Origin: Flexivirga endophytica
GTDB taxonomy: Bacteria > Actinomycetota > Actinomycetes > Actinomycetales > Dermatophilaceae
DNA length: 64,000 nucleotides
Assembly (NCBI RefSeq): GCF_014640635.1
Contig: NZ_BMHI01000006.1
Span: forward strand, 186,001-250,000
Direction of reading: 5' to 3'
Shown here: positions 53,614 to 62,356 of the stretch, piece by piece
Numbering within the stretch: position 1 is the stretch's first letter
Layout of the letters: the number at the start of each line of letters is the position of its first letter
Translations under genes and position numbers: made by a program
The notes under the pieces: generated by a model
What the model saw: the letters and a program-made list of their open reading frames with translations, nothing else
The model's database searches: none
What the model was told of the DNA's origin: nothing

Positions 53614-53665
53614 CGAAAGGGCGCCTCTTCCGGCAGTCGGTGTGGAGGAGAGCGAACACATCCGC
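53607..53665. repeat. Family 4 intergenic repeat after the FAD-oxidase
   Basis: GGTATGACGAAAGGGCGCC...CCGGCAGTCGGTGTGGAGG...AGCGAACACATCCGC, paralogous to 48735-48797. The GTATGA supplies the oxidase stop codon. An outer palindrome AGGGCGCCTCTT / CAGAGGCGCCCCT extends to 53703. Confidence 0.68.
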
Positions 53666-53706
53666 TCATCTCCAGTCACGACCGCCTTCAGAGGCGCCCC
53701 TCGCGT

Positions 53707-53732
53707 GATCCGGCCCCGTCACAAGCCGGATC
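53707..53732. terminator. Hairpin between FAD-oxidase and pepD-like gene
   Basis: GATCCGGC / GCCGGATC, 8-bp perfect stem with a 10-nt loop between convergent genes. Confidence 0.5.
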
Positions 53733-53794
53733 CACCCCGTCAGGACCACCGGGCAACGGAGGAAGGGAGAGCGCCCGGGGTCCTTCGTCGCGGT

Positions 53795-55336
53795 CTAGCC
53801 GGCCGAAGCTTCGCCCAGCGTGACCGTGACGTCTTGTTGCTTCTCGTCGCGTACGACGGTCAGCGTGACCTTGTCCCCCACTTTGTGTGCCCGGACGAAC
53901 CCGATCAGCGCATCGGACGGGGGAGATCCGATCTGCTGGCCGTTGAACTTGGTGACCATGTCGCCCTTCTTCAGCCCGGCCTTGTCCGCCGGGGAGCCGG
54001 AGTTGACCTTGACGATCTTGGCGGCCTGCACCGTCGCGTTGCCGAGCTTGACCGTGCCGGGTTGCGTCGCGACCTGGACGCCGAGTTGCGGGTGCTTGAC
54101 CTTGCCGGTGTCCATCAGCTGCGAGGTGATGTTCTTGACGACGGACACAGGGATAGCAAACCCGATCCCGATGTTCCCCGACTGGGAGGAACCTGAAGAT
54201 TGCCCGAGAGTCGCGATCGAGGAGTTGATGCCGATCAGCTTCCCGGAGCCGCTCACCAGGGCGCCACCGGAGTTACCCGGGTTGATCGCGGCGCTGGTCT
54301 GGATCGCGTTGGTCGTCGAGCTGTTGTCCTGGGTCTGCTGTTGCTGCGAGCCGCCGAACGGGTTGTCATCGCCGCCGCCCTGGCTCTCCTGACGCGTGGT
54401 GATCGGTCGGTTCAGGGCGCTCACGATGCCGGTGGTCGCGGTGCCGGCCAGGCCGAGCGGGTTGCCGACCGCCATCACCGGCTGGCCGACGACGAGCTTC
54501 TTGTCGTCGCCCATGGTGACCGGCTTCAGGTCGTCGGGTGCATCCTCGAGCTTGACCACGGCCAGGTCGGTGCTGGCGTCGGTGCCGACCACCTCGGCGT
54601 CGTAGGTCTGGTTGTTGGCGAGGGTGACCGTGACCTTCGCGTTCTTGCCGGCACCGGTCACCACGTGATTGTTGGTGACGATGTTGCCGTCCTTGTCGAG
54701 GATGACGCCGGACCCTTGGTCGCCGGTGGTGCCCGAACGCACCGTGATCGCCACGACGCTGGGCGAGACCTTGCTCGCGGTGGCCGCCCAATTGACTGTC
54801 CCGGCATCGCCGAAGTCGGCGGGGTCGGCCTTCATCACGGTCGTGCTCCCGCCGCTGGCGGTCGAGGAGCCGTTGTCGTCCTTGGTCAGCGCCCAGGTGC
54901 CGCCGCTGGCCAGCGCGGCCGCGAGGATCGCCGCGATGGGCACCGCGAGCCAGCGCTTGCTGCGCTTGGGGGCGTTGTTGCCGCCGGGGTTGTACGGACC
55001 ACCGGTGAACCCGCCGCCCTGCTGACCGCCGTTGTATGACGGCGCGGCGTAGGGGCCCTGCGCGGGGGCGCCGGCATACGACTGCTGTGGTGCCTGCTGC
55101 TGCGCAGGCTGTCCGGGGTTCATCGGCGCGCCATACGGCGCCTGCTGCCCGGCGTGTTGACCCTGCTGCTGCTGGGCGAACTGCGGCGGCTGCTGATTTC
55201 CGTATGCCGCCTCGGGGCGCGGGTGGGCCGGCAGGTGCGCGGTGTGATCGTCGGTCGCGTAGATGCGGCCGGTGGTGTCCGCATTCTGCGGATCGTTGCG
55301 CCGGTCGTCATCGGCAGGATGCTGCTCGAACGACAT
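53795..55336 (-). CDS. Membrane-anchored HtrA/DegP-like serine protease with PDZ domain (PepD-like)
   Basis: 513 residues: a cytoplasmic Gln/Pro/Gly-rich N-terminus of about 135 residues, one membrane helix (WLAVPIAAILAAALASGGTWAL), a trypsin-like domain with triad His in TNNHVV (about 222), Asp in STDLAVVKL (about 256) and Ser in NPGNSGGAL (about 354), then a PDZ domain. It degrades misfolded proteins outside the membrane. The order response regulator, kinase, protease is that of mprA-mprB-pepD in mycobacteria. ATG at 55336. Confidence 0.9.
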   Translation of the reverse strand: MSFEQHPADDDRRNDPQNADTTGRIYATDDHTAHLPAHPRPEAAYGNQQPPQFAQQQQGQHAGQQAPYGAPMNPGQPAQQQAPQQSYAGAPAQGPYAAPSYNGGQQGGGFTGGPYNPGGNNAPKRSKRWLAVPIAAILAAALASGGTWALTKDDNGSSTASGGSTTVMKADPADFGDAGTVNWAATASKVSPSVVAITVRSGTTGDQGSGVILDKDGNIVTNNHVVTGAGKNAKVTVTLANNQTYDAEVVGTDASTDLAVVKLEDAPDDLKPVTMGDDKKLVVGQPVMAVGNPLGLAGTATTGIVSALNRPITTRQESQGGGDDNPFGGSQQQQTQDNSSTTNAIQTSAAINPGNSGGALVSGSGKLIGINSSIATLGQSSGSSQSGNIGIGFAIPVSVVKNITSQLMDTGKVKHPQLGVQVATQPGTVKLGNATVQAAKIVKVNSGSPADKAGLKKGDMVTKFNGQQIGSPPSDALIGFVRAHKVGDKVTLTVVRDEKQQDVTVTLGEASAG

Positions 55337-55387
55337 CTCTAAACCCCTCGTGGTCGGTGCGCCGCCGGTGATCGGCCTCACTGGTTC

Positions 55388-56974
55388 CTACTGAACGCCG
55401 TCGTTCTGTTCTGGCGCTTCGTCGAACCTGTGGACCTCCTGTGGCTGGCTCTCGGTCGGCGGTGCGGTGGTCTGGCTGGCGGTGTGCTCTGGACTCGAGG
55501 GTATTTTCGCGACGAAGGTGGCGCCACCACCGGGGGTGTCACGAACCTCGACCGTGCCCTTGTGGGCCTCGACCAGCGCGGTCACGATCGCCAGCCCGAG
55601 CCCGCTGCCGCCGTGCTCGCTGTTGCGCGACACGTCCGCGCGATAGAACCGCTCGAAGATGCGTTCGCGCTGGCTCGCCGGCACTCCTGACCCGTGGTCG
55701 ATCACCTGCAGCTGTGCCACGCCGTTCGCCGCGCCGACGGCGACCTCGATGGGTGAGCCGGGCGGCGTGTAGCGGATCGCGTTGCCCATCAGGTTGGTCA
55801 GCACCTGCCGCAGTGCCGCGTCGTAGCCGAGCACCACAGTCGGCCGCACCGGTCCGTGCAGCCCGCGCAGCCGGACCTGGCGGTCGTGATCGATCGCGGT
55901 CGCGTCCTGGACCGTGTCCGCGGCCAGCACCGTCAGGTCGACCGGAGTCGGTGGGCGCTCGGTCTCCGTGTCGTCCTTGTGCCGCCGCTCGAGCCGGGTC
56001 AGGAGCAGCAGGTCGTCGACCATCACGGCCATCCGGGTCGCCTCGTCCTCGATCCGGCGCATCGCCGACTTCACGTCGTCGGGCTCGGAGACGGCGCCCT
56101 GGCGGTAGAGCTCGGCATACCCCCGCACCGTCGCGAGCGGAGTGCGCAGCTCATGCGAGGCGTCGGCGACGAACTGCCGCATGCGGTCCTCGGAGGCACG
56201 GCGTACGGCGAAGGAGTCCTCGATGCGGGCGAGCATCACGTTGAGCGACTTGCTCAGGCTGCCGACCTCGTCCTGGGCGCCCGGCGCTGGGACTCGTTGC
56301 GTCAGGTCGCCGCGGGCGATGCTGCGCGCCGTGTCCTCGATCTCGCGCAGCGGGCGCAGCGCCCGGCGTACGGCGAACCAGCCGAGTGCGGCGCACGCCA
56401 GCAGGGCCAGCAGCGCGACCGACACGATCACCAGCTCGAGGTGCACGATGACCTCGTCGGTGTGATCCATGGAGACCGCGACGGCGTAGACGTAGGTCTT
56501 GTTGTCGCTGCGCACCGTGCCGGCCACGACGTGCCAGGTGGTGTCGGCGTTCTTGGACCCGACGCTGAAGACGTGCCCGCTGCGCACCCGTGGGTCCTTG
56601 CTCGTCAGCTTCGGGATCGCCGGCAGCGGACCGTGCGCCGAGGTGTTACCCGGGTCGGTCGTCAGGCTGGTCAGCCTGCCGTCGGTGGTCCGCAGCTCGA
56701 TCGCGTAGGTGTTGGTCGGGACATACGCGAAGGCGCGTTTCTCGCTGGTGTGGTTCTTGATCGTGCCGTCGACGAGATGCGCACTGGCAGCTCGCAATTC
56801 GGCGTCCTGGCGGCCGGTCATGAAGCTGCGGACCTGGGTCGTGACGGTGAGCCCGGTCGCCAGCAGCGCGACCGCGAGCAGGCCCAGCAGCAGGACCGTG
56901 AGGCGCAGACGCAGCGGCATCGCTGACAACTCGTGCCGGACACGACCCTGTAACGAGTTCCGGGAAGCGGTCAC
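55388..56974 (-). CDS. Sensor histidine kinase (MprB-like)
   Basis: 528 residues: two membrane helices (about 22-45 and 180-205) around a 135-residue extracytoplasmic sensor, HAMP, the dimerisation box ASHELRTPLATVRGYAEL with the phospho-His near 280, and an HATPase domain with NLMGNAIRYTPPGSP and HGGSGLGLAIV. GTG at 56974 overlaps the response regulator stop by 4 bp. Context with a PepD-like protease indicates envelope stress sensing. C-terminal tail is Pro/Glu/Asp-rich. Confidence 0.92.
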   Translation of the reverse strand: MTASRNSLQGRVRHELSAMPLRLRLTVLLLGLLAVALLATGLTVTTQVRSFMTGRQDAELRAASAHLVDGTIKNHTSEKRAFAYVPTNTYAIELRTTDGRLTSLTTDPGNTSAHGPLPAIPKLTSKDPRVRSGHVFSVGSKNADTTWHVVAGTVRSDNKTYVYAVAVSMDHTDEVIVHLELVIVSVALLALLACAALGWFAVRRALRPLREIEDTARSIARGDLTQRVPAPGAQDEVGSLSKSLNVMLARIEDSFAVRRASEDRMRQFVADASHELRTPLATVRGYAELYRQGAVSEPDDVKSAMRRIEDEATRMAVMVDDLLLLTRLERRHKDDTETERPPTPVDLTVLAADTVQDATAIDHDRQVRLRGLHGPVRPTVVLGYDAALRQVLTNLMGNAIRYTPPGSPIEVAVGAANGVAQLQVIDHGSGVPASQRERIFERFYRADVSRNSEHGGSGLGLAIVTALVEAHKGTVEVRDTPGGGATFVAKIPSSPEHTASQTTAPPTESQPQEVHRFDEAPEQNDGVQ

Positions 56975-57669
56975 TCGCGCGGGGGGCGCAGCACGTAACC
57001 GACGCCGCGTTTGGTGTGGATCAGCGCGGGAGCGTCACCGACGTCGATCTTGCGGCGCAGGTAGGAGATGTAGCTCTCCACGATGCCCGCCTCGCCGCGG
57101 AAGTCGTAGTCCCACACGTGGTCCAGGATCTGAGCCTTCGACAACACCCGACCCTGGTTGAGCATCAGATAGCGCAACAGCTTGAACTCGGTGGGGGACA
57201 CCTCGATCACCTGGCCGTTGCGGCGGACCTCGTGGGAGTCCTCGTCCAGCTCGAGGTCACCGACCTGGACAAGCGAGCGAGCATCGCTCTCGACCTGGGT
57301 CCGGCGCAGCACCGCGCGGATGCGGGCGACGACCTCCTCCAGGCTGAACGGCTTGGTGACGTAGTCGTCGCCACCGACGGTCAGACCCTTGACCTTGTCC
57401 TCGACCGCGTCGCGGGCGGTCAGGAAGACGATCGGCAACTCGATGCCGTTGGCCCGCAGCTTGCGGGTGACGGTGAATCCGTCCATGTCCGGCAGCATCA
57501 CGTCGAGCACCGCGAGGTCCAGCGTGTGTTGTCCAGCAAGGGTGATCGCTTCGTTGCCGTTGGCCGCGGTGTGGACCTCGAAACCGGCGAACTTCAGGCT
57601 CGTTGCGAGCAATTCGCGAATGTTGGTTTCGTCCTCGACCACCAGCAGGCGGGCTTCCGGTGAGCTCAT
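56971..57669 (-). CDS. OmpR-family response regulator (MprA-like)
   Basis: 232 residues: receiver domain with phospho-Asp in LAVLDVMLPDMDGF (about 53), switch Thr/Lys in VFLTARD and YVTKPFSLEE, then a winged-helix DNA-binding domain (SPTEFKLLRYLMLNQGRVLSKAQILDHVW). Start ATG 57669 preceded by GGAGGGAG. Partner of the overlapping kinase. A possible tandem CTCAG-type site (57692-57709) upstream could support autoregulation as for MprA, low certainty. Confidence 0.92.
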   Translation of the reverse strand: MSSPEARLLVVEDETNIRELLATSLKFAGFEVHTAANGNEAITLAGQHTLDLAVLDVMLPDMDGFTVTRKLRANGIELPIVFLTARDAVEDKVKGLTVGGDDYVTKPFSLEEVVARIRAVLRRTQVESDARSLVQVGDLELDEDSHEVRRNGQVIEVSPTEFKLLRYLMLNQGRVLSKAQILDHVWDYDFRGEAGIVESYISYLRRKIDVGDAPALIHTKRGVGYVLRPPRE

Positions 57670-57691
57670 AGCCGACACTCTGACTCCCTCC

Positions 57692-57709
57692 GCTGGGAAT
57701 TTCCTGAGA
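57692..57709 (-). promoter_or_regulatory. Weak MprA-type direct-repeat candidate
   Basis: On the minus strand CTCAGGAAATTCCCAGCG, two CNCAG words 11 bp apart, 23 bp before the response regulator start. Only a loose match. Confidence 0.2.
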
Positions 57710-57778
57710 GTCTGATGATACGCCGCGGCGGCCCGGCTGGGCGAGCATCGGACGACCGTAGCGCCGCGTCCCATTTCG

Positions 57779-57802
57779 TTAGCTCGTCTAATGAGCTAAA
57801 CT
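57779..57802. promoter_or_regulatory. MarR operator overlapping a -10 box
   Basis: TTAGCTC-N7-GAGCTAA (57779-57799) is a perfect 7-bp inverted repeat, and TAAACT (57797-57802) is a likely -10 lying 8 nt before the GTG start at 57811. Binding would block transcription, so autorepression is likely. Confidence 0.65.
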
Positions 57803-57810
57803 AACTAAAC

Positions 57811-58242
57811 GTGACTCCCTCCGAACGCAGACGACTCGCCGTCGACCTCCGGTCGGTCTGCATGCGGATCAGCCGTCGGGTCCGTTTCTCCGGCGCCGGA
57901 CGGGACACCCTGCCGCCGCACCAGGTTTCGGTGCTCGGCAAGCTCGAGAAGCACATTCGCACCCCGCGCGAACTCGCCGAGATCGAATGCGTGAGCGCAC
58001 CGTCGATGACGCGCACGGTCAACGCTTTGGTCGAGCAAGGTTTCGTACGCCGCGACGCCGACCCCGACGACGGCCGGCAGGTCCATCTGCAGCTGACACC
58101 GGAAGGTCGCAAGACCCTCAGCGCCATACGCCGTTCCCGTGACGAATGGGTGCGTTCCCGCATGGACGATCTGACCGAGGAGGAGTGCGCGGTCGTGCGC
58201 GAGGCCGTCGACATCCTGGAGCGGGTGGTGTCCAACACATGA
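57811..58242 (+). CDS. MarR-family transcriptional repressor
   Basis: 143 residues with winged helix: LPPHQVSVLGKLEKHIRTPRELAEIECVSAPSMTRTVNALVEQGFVRRDADPDDGRQVHLQLT includes recognition helix and wing DPDDGR. GTG start, leaderless-like. Its TGA overlaps the MFS ATG as ATGA, so repressor and exporter are co-translated; an inducer of the pump is probably a substrate of it. Confidence 0.92.
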   Translation: MTPSERRRLAVDLRSVCMRISRRVRFSGAGRDTLPPHQVSVLGKLEKHIRTPRELAEIECVSAPSMTRTVNALVEQGFVRRDADPDDGRQVHLQLTPEGRKTLSAIRRSRDEWVRSRMDDLTEEECAVVREAVDILERVVSNT

Positions 58243-59531
58243 GCCGGAGCCGGACATTTGCGTCCCTGTCCGTCTACAACTACCGCGTCTACTTCGCGGG
58301 CGCGCTCGTCTCCAACGTCGGCACCTGGATGGGTCGCACCGCCCAGGACTGGCTGGTCCTGACGCAGCTGACCGACAACAGCTCGACGGCTCTCGGGATC
58401 GTCACCGCACTGCAGTTCGCCCCGGTGGTGCTCCTCGCGCCGTTCGCCGGCGCCATCACCGATCGCTTCCCCAAGCGGCGGATCCTCTTCGGCACGCAGA
58501 CCGCACTCGCGGTCACCGCGGCGTTGCTGGCCGCACTCGTCCTCACCGATGTCGTCACGCTGTGGCAGGTCTACGCACTCGCGCTGCTGCAAGGCGTCGC
58601 GACGGCGTTGGACAACCCCAGTCGGCAGGCGTTCGTCTCCGAGATGGTCGAGTCGGACATGTTGAGCAACGCCGTCGGTCTCAACGCCACGTCGTTCAAC
58701 GCCGCCCGGCTGATCGGCCCGGGCATCGCCGGCCTGTGCATTGGGCTGCTCGGCACCGGACAGACGCTGGTCTTCAACACGTTCTCGTTCATCGCGGTCC
58801 TGATCGCGCTGAAGGCGATGCGGCCCGCCGAACTGATGCCCTCCCCGCAGGTCCGTGGCAAGGGCAAGGTTCGCGAGGGGCTCGCCTACGTGAGGCGCCG
58901 GCCGGACCTGATGCTGATCATGTTCATGGTCTTCATGCTCGGCACCTTCGGGATGAACTTCCAGATCACCATCGCGCTGATGGCCACCGCCGTCTTCCAC
59001 CAGGGCGCCGCCGAATACGGCCTGCTGGGTTCGATCATGGCGATCGGGTCGCTCGCGGGTGCGCTCATGGCGGCGCGTCGGCAGCGTCCGCGGCTGCGCA
59101 TCGTGCTGGGGTCGCTGATCGGCTTCACGATCTGCTCGGCGCTCGCGGCACTGGCGCCGTCATACATCCTGTTCGCGCTGTTCCTGGTGCCGACCGGGCT
59201 GTGCGCGATCACCACGCTCAACACCGCCAACGCCACCGTGCAACTGAGCGTCACCCCGGTGATGCGCGGTCGGGTGATGGCGCTCTACATGGCGATCTTC
59301 CTCGGCGGCACCCCGGTCGGTGCACCGGTGATCGGCTGGATCGGCTCGGCGTGGGGCCCGCGATGGACCATTCTCGTGGGCAGCATCGCCACGGCGATTA
59401 CGGTGGGTGCCGTCATGATCTATCTGATGCGCGGCAAAGACCTGCAACTCCGACTGGAGGGCCGTCCGATCCCACACCTCGAGGTGCGGCATCGCGACGG
59501 CGCCGACCTCGCGGGCGAGCGCGTCGCATGA
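58239..59531 (+). CDS. MFS exporter (EntS/DHA3-like)
   Basis: 430 residues with about 12 membrane helices: SLSVYNYRVYFAGALVSNVGTWMGRTAQDWLVL, PVVLLAPFAGAITDRFPKRRILF (motif A-like between helices 2 and 3), NPSRQAFVSEMV, GRVMALYMAIFLGGTPVGAPVIG. This is the MFS_3 (EntS-like) branch, exporting drugs or siderophores. Second gene of marR-MFS-small ORF with ATGA overlaps on both sides. Confidence 0.9.
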   Translation: MSRSRTFASLSVYNYRVYFAGALVSNVGTWMGRTAQDWLVLTQLTDNSSTALGIVTALQFAPVVLLAPFAGAITDRFPKRRILFGTQTALAVTAALLAALVLTDVVTLWQVYALALLQGVATALDNPSRQAFVSEMVESDMLSNAVGLNATSFNAARLIGPGIAGLCIGLLGTGQTLVFNTFSFIAVLIALKAMRPAELMPSPQVRGKGKVREGLAYVRRRPDLMLIMFMVFMLGTFGMNFQITIALMATAVFHQGAAEYGLLGSIMAIGSLAGALMAARRQRPRLRIVLGSLIGFTICSALAALAPSYILFALFLVPTGLCAITTLNTANATVQLSVTPVMRGRVMALYMAIFLGGTPVGAPVIGWIGSAWGPRWTILVGSIATAITVGAVMIYLMRGKDLQLRLEGRPIPHLEVRHRDGADLAGERVA

Positions 59532-59614
59532 TGTCTCCCCGGTCCCAGCGCATCGTGGTGATCGTCGCGCTGGTCGCATTGGTCGGTGTCGCCGTGCTCG
59601 GCGCGATCCTCTGA
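59528..59614 (+). CDS. 28-residue single-span membrane protein coupled to the MFS gene
   Basis: ATG ATG at 59528/59531 overlaps the MFS stop as ATGA. Product: a short basic head (MMSPRSQR) and one hydrophobic helix (IVVIVALVALVGVAVLGAIL). Too short for usual gene finding but its overlap, composition and clean stop support it. May be a small regulator or subunit of the transporter. It ends 6 bp from the convergent pepN. Confidence 0.58.
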   Translation: MMSPRSQRIVVIVALVALVGVAVLGAIL

Positions 59615-59620
59615 CCCGAC

Positions 59621-62206
59621 TCAGCCCCGTTGTGCGCGTAGGCGGCGAAGCGTGTGGTCCAACTGCTCGATCACGATGCGGCGCAACGCCTGCGGTGCAT
59701 CACCGCGATCGGCGAGCCACTGCTCCGTCGCGCGGACGACCGGATTGTCCGGTGGGTATTCGTCGTCGCCGACCGTGATGTTGGTGCGGGGAAAGAGCCC
59801 GGTGGCCAGCCGGCCGGCCATGACCATCGTCTGCTGCTGCCACCACTGCTCGACCTGCTCGAAGTATGGCGCCACGAAGTCCGCGGCATCGCTGTCCGGG
59901 CCGACGTCGAAACCGGCCAGCAGCGCACGCTGCTTGTCGTTGGTCAGCGCGGTGTCCGTGGTCAGCTCGCGCCATACGCGCTGCTTGGTGGCCACGCCCG
60001 GGAGCGAGGCGAGCGCGCGGTCGCGGGCGGTCGCACCGCTCATCGTCGGGTCGCTCGCGTATTCGTCGTGCAGTCGTGCCTCGTCGATCGCGCCGAGTTC
60101 GGCGAGGGCGGCCAGCAGGTCCCAGCGCAGCGACGGGGTGAGCTCCAGGCCGTCGACGCCGCCATCGAGCGTATGGCGCACCGGCTCCTCGCCGGCCGGG
60201 GTGAGCCCGGCGCTTCCGGCGAGGGCGTGCGCCCACGCGCGCTGCAGGTCCGAACCGGGCGTTGCCGAGCGCAGGCCCTCGTCGATCGCGGCGACGAGTT
60301 GGCCTGCCTCGGAAGGACGTTCGTCGGGGTGGAGGTAGCCGGTGATGGCGGTGGCTGCTTGGCGCAGGACCATGGCCAGCAACCCGGCATCGGTCTCGGT
60401 CACGGCATTGCGTCCGACCGCCACCAGGTAGTGGTCCGCGTGCAGGTGTCCGTCACGCACGGCGTTCCAGAGGGCGGACCAGATGACCGCCCGGGTCAGT
60501 GTCGGCTGCACCGAGGACAGCTCGCCCGTGAGGTTCGTCATCGACATGTCATCGAGTCGCAGCAGGGCGTAGGTCAGGTCGTCGTCGTTGGCCACGGCCA
60601 CATCAACCTGGGTCCCGGCGGGTAGCTCGACCTCGACCTTCGGCGCGTCGAGCGTGACCTCCACGCGGGCGGTGCGCTCGAACGCCGTGCCGGCCAGCGC
60701 GAAGGTCGACACGACGACGCGGTGCTTGCGGTCGATCTGCTCGCCGGTGAGTTTGTCGGTGGAATCCACTGTGACGTAAAGCTTCTCGCCCTCACGAAGG
60801 ACAGCGATCGTGGATGGTCCCGTGGTCTCCAGCCACGACGGCACCCAGTCCGAGAGATCGGCCTCGGAGGTCTCCTGCAGACAGGTGATGAGGTCCTCGA
60901 GGTTGGTGGAGCCGAAGGCGTGGCGCTGGAAGTACAGCTGCGCCGCGCGGAAGAACGCATCGCGACCGGCATACGCCATCAGCTGCTTCAGGACCGACGC
61001 GCCCTTGGCATAGGTGATGCCGTCGAAGTTGAGCCGCGCGGCCTCGAGGTCGGGGATGTCCGCGACTATCGGGTGCGTCGTCGGCAGCTGGTCCTGGGTG
61101 TAGGCCCACTGCTTGCGGTTGACCGCGAAGGTGACCCACGAGCCCTTGAAACCGGCCGCCTCGGTCGCGGCCAGGTAGCCCATCAGGTCGGCGAACGACT
61201 CCTTGAGCCAGGTGTCGTCCCACCAGCGCGGCGTCGCGAGGTCGCCGAACCACATGTGCGCCATCTCGTGCATGATCACCTCGGCGCGCGACTCGCGCTG
61301 CGTCTCGCTCGGTGTGCCGCGGAAGATGTAGCTGTTTTCGCTGAAGGTCACCAGACCCGGGTGTTCCATCGCGCCGATGTTGTATTCCGGCAGGAAGATC
61401 TCGTCGTATTTGCCCCAGGGGTAAGGGAATTGGAAAACCTCGTCGAAGAAGGTCAACCCCTGTTTGGTGATCGTGAAGATCTCCTCCGCGTCCAGGTGCT
61501 CGGCCATCGACTTGCGGCAGATGACACCGAGCGGGACCTCCAGAGTGCTGCCGTCGGGGCGGTCGGCTCGCCATACGTCCGACACGGAGTGGAACGGGCC
61601 GACCGCGAGCGCGGTCAGGTATGACGACAGGGGGAGCGTCGGCGCGAAGGTGACCGTGTGCCGGTCACCGTCCGCCTCGTCGCTGGCGGGCGACTGATTG
61701 GCGAAGACCGACGATCCGGCGGGCGCAGTGACTGCGAGCGTGAAGCGGGTCTTCAGGTCGGGCTGCTCGAAGCACGCGAACGCCCGCCTGGCGTCGGTGG
61801 GCTCGAAATGCGTGTAGACGTAGGTGTTTCCGTCAGCCGGGTCGGTGAAGCGGTGCAGGCCCTCGCCGGTGCGACTGTAGCGGCAGCGCGCCTCGACGGT
61901 GACCTCGTTGGCGTCGTCGGTGCGCAACTGCCCGAGCTGGACCCGCGCGCCGTCATACGAGTCGAACGGCTGGGGCGCACCGTTGACGGTGAGCGACGTG
62001 ATCTCGTCGGCGACCAGGTCGAGCCACGTCGAGGTGCCCGTGCTGGTGAAGCGGACGGTCGCGCGCGAGGCGAACGTCACCGCCTCGGCATCCTCGAGAT
62101 TGCTCAGGTCCAGGTCCACCCGATGGGTGTCGACAGCGAGCTGACGGCCGCGCGCAGCGCAGTCGTCACGGGTGAGATTGAGATCAGCAACAGTCACATC
62201 CGACAT
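59621..62206 (-). CDS. pepN: Aminopeptidase N (M1 family)
   Basis: 861-residue zinc aminopeptidase of the actinobacterial type. N-terminal beta-saddle (DVTVADLNLTRDDCAARG), exopeptidase motif GAMEHPG, zinc site VIMHEMAHMWFGDLA...LKESFAD (HExxH-18-E, near residue 312), and the C-terminal ERAP1-like helical domain. Cytosolic; removes N-terminal amino acids from peptides. ATG 62206 is favoured over an upstream opening at 62251, which would lie in the repeat. Confidence 0.95.
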   Translation of the reverse strand: MSDVTVADLNLTRDDCAARGRQLAVDTHRVDLDLSNLEDAEAVTFASRATVRFTSTGTSTWLDLVADEITSLTVNGAPQPFDSYDGARVQLGQLRTDDANEVTVEARCRYSRTGEGLHRFTDPADGNTYVYTHFEPTDARRAFACFEQPDLKTRFTLAVTAPAGSSVFANQSPASDEADGDRHTVTFAPTLPLSSYLTALAVGPFHSVSDVWRADRPDGSTLEVPLGVICRKSMAEHLDAEEIFTITKQGLTFFDEVFQFPYPWGKYDEIFLPEYNIGAMEHPGLVTFSENSYIFRGTPSETQRESRAEVIMHEMAHMWFGDLATPRWWDDTWLKESFADLMGYLAATEAAGFKGSWVTFAVNRKQWAYTQDQLPTTHPIVADIPDLEAARLNFDGITYAKGASVLKQLMAYAGRDAFFRAAQLYFQRHAFGSTNLEDLITCLQETSEADLSDWVPSWLETTGPSTIAVLREGEKLYVTVDSTDKLTGEQIDRKHRVVVSTFALAGTAFERTARVEVTLDAPKVEVELPAGTQVDVAVANDDDLTYALLRLDDMSMTNLTGELSSVQPTLTRAVIWSALWNAVRDGHLHADHYLVAVGRNAVTETDAGLLAMVLRQAATAITGYLHPDERPSEAGQLVAAIDEGLRSATPGSDLQRAWAHALAGSAGLTPAGEEPVRHTLDGGVDGLELTPSLRWDLLAALAELGAIDEARLHDEYASDPTMSGATARDRALASLPGVATKQRVWRELTTDTALTNDKQRALLAGFDVGPDSDAADFVAPYFEQVEQWWQQQTMVMAGRLATGLFPRTNITVGDDEYPPDNPVVRATEQWLADRGDAPQALRRIVIEQLDHTLRRLRAQRG

Positions 62207-62254
62207 CGTCGCTGATGCTGAATGCCGCGCCGCGACCCGGGGGCCAACCACCGT

Positions 62255-62348
62255 GCCGAGAGGACAGGCGATGACCGAGAGGACAGGGAAAACAGCCCGA
62301 ATCGGGCCTGTTTTCCCTGTCCTCTCGACAAATGCCTGTCCTCTCGGC
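62255..62348. repeat. Nested stem-loop repeat, family 2, copy B
   Basis: Outer stem GCCGAGAGGACAGGC / GCCTGTCCTCTCGGC; inner stem CCGAGAGGACAGGGAAAACA continuing to GCCCGAT, paired with ATCGGGC and TGTTTTCCCTGTCCTCTCG. Four copies of CCGAGAGGACAGG. Located between the serC stop and the pepN start on the same strand; likely also serves as serC terminator (T4 in the stem, both strands). Confidence 0.88.
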
Positions 62349-62356
62349 GAAGTGGG

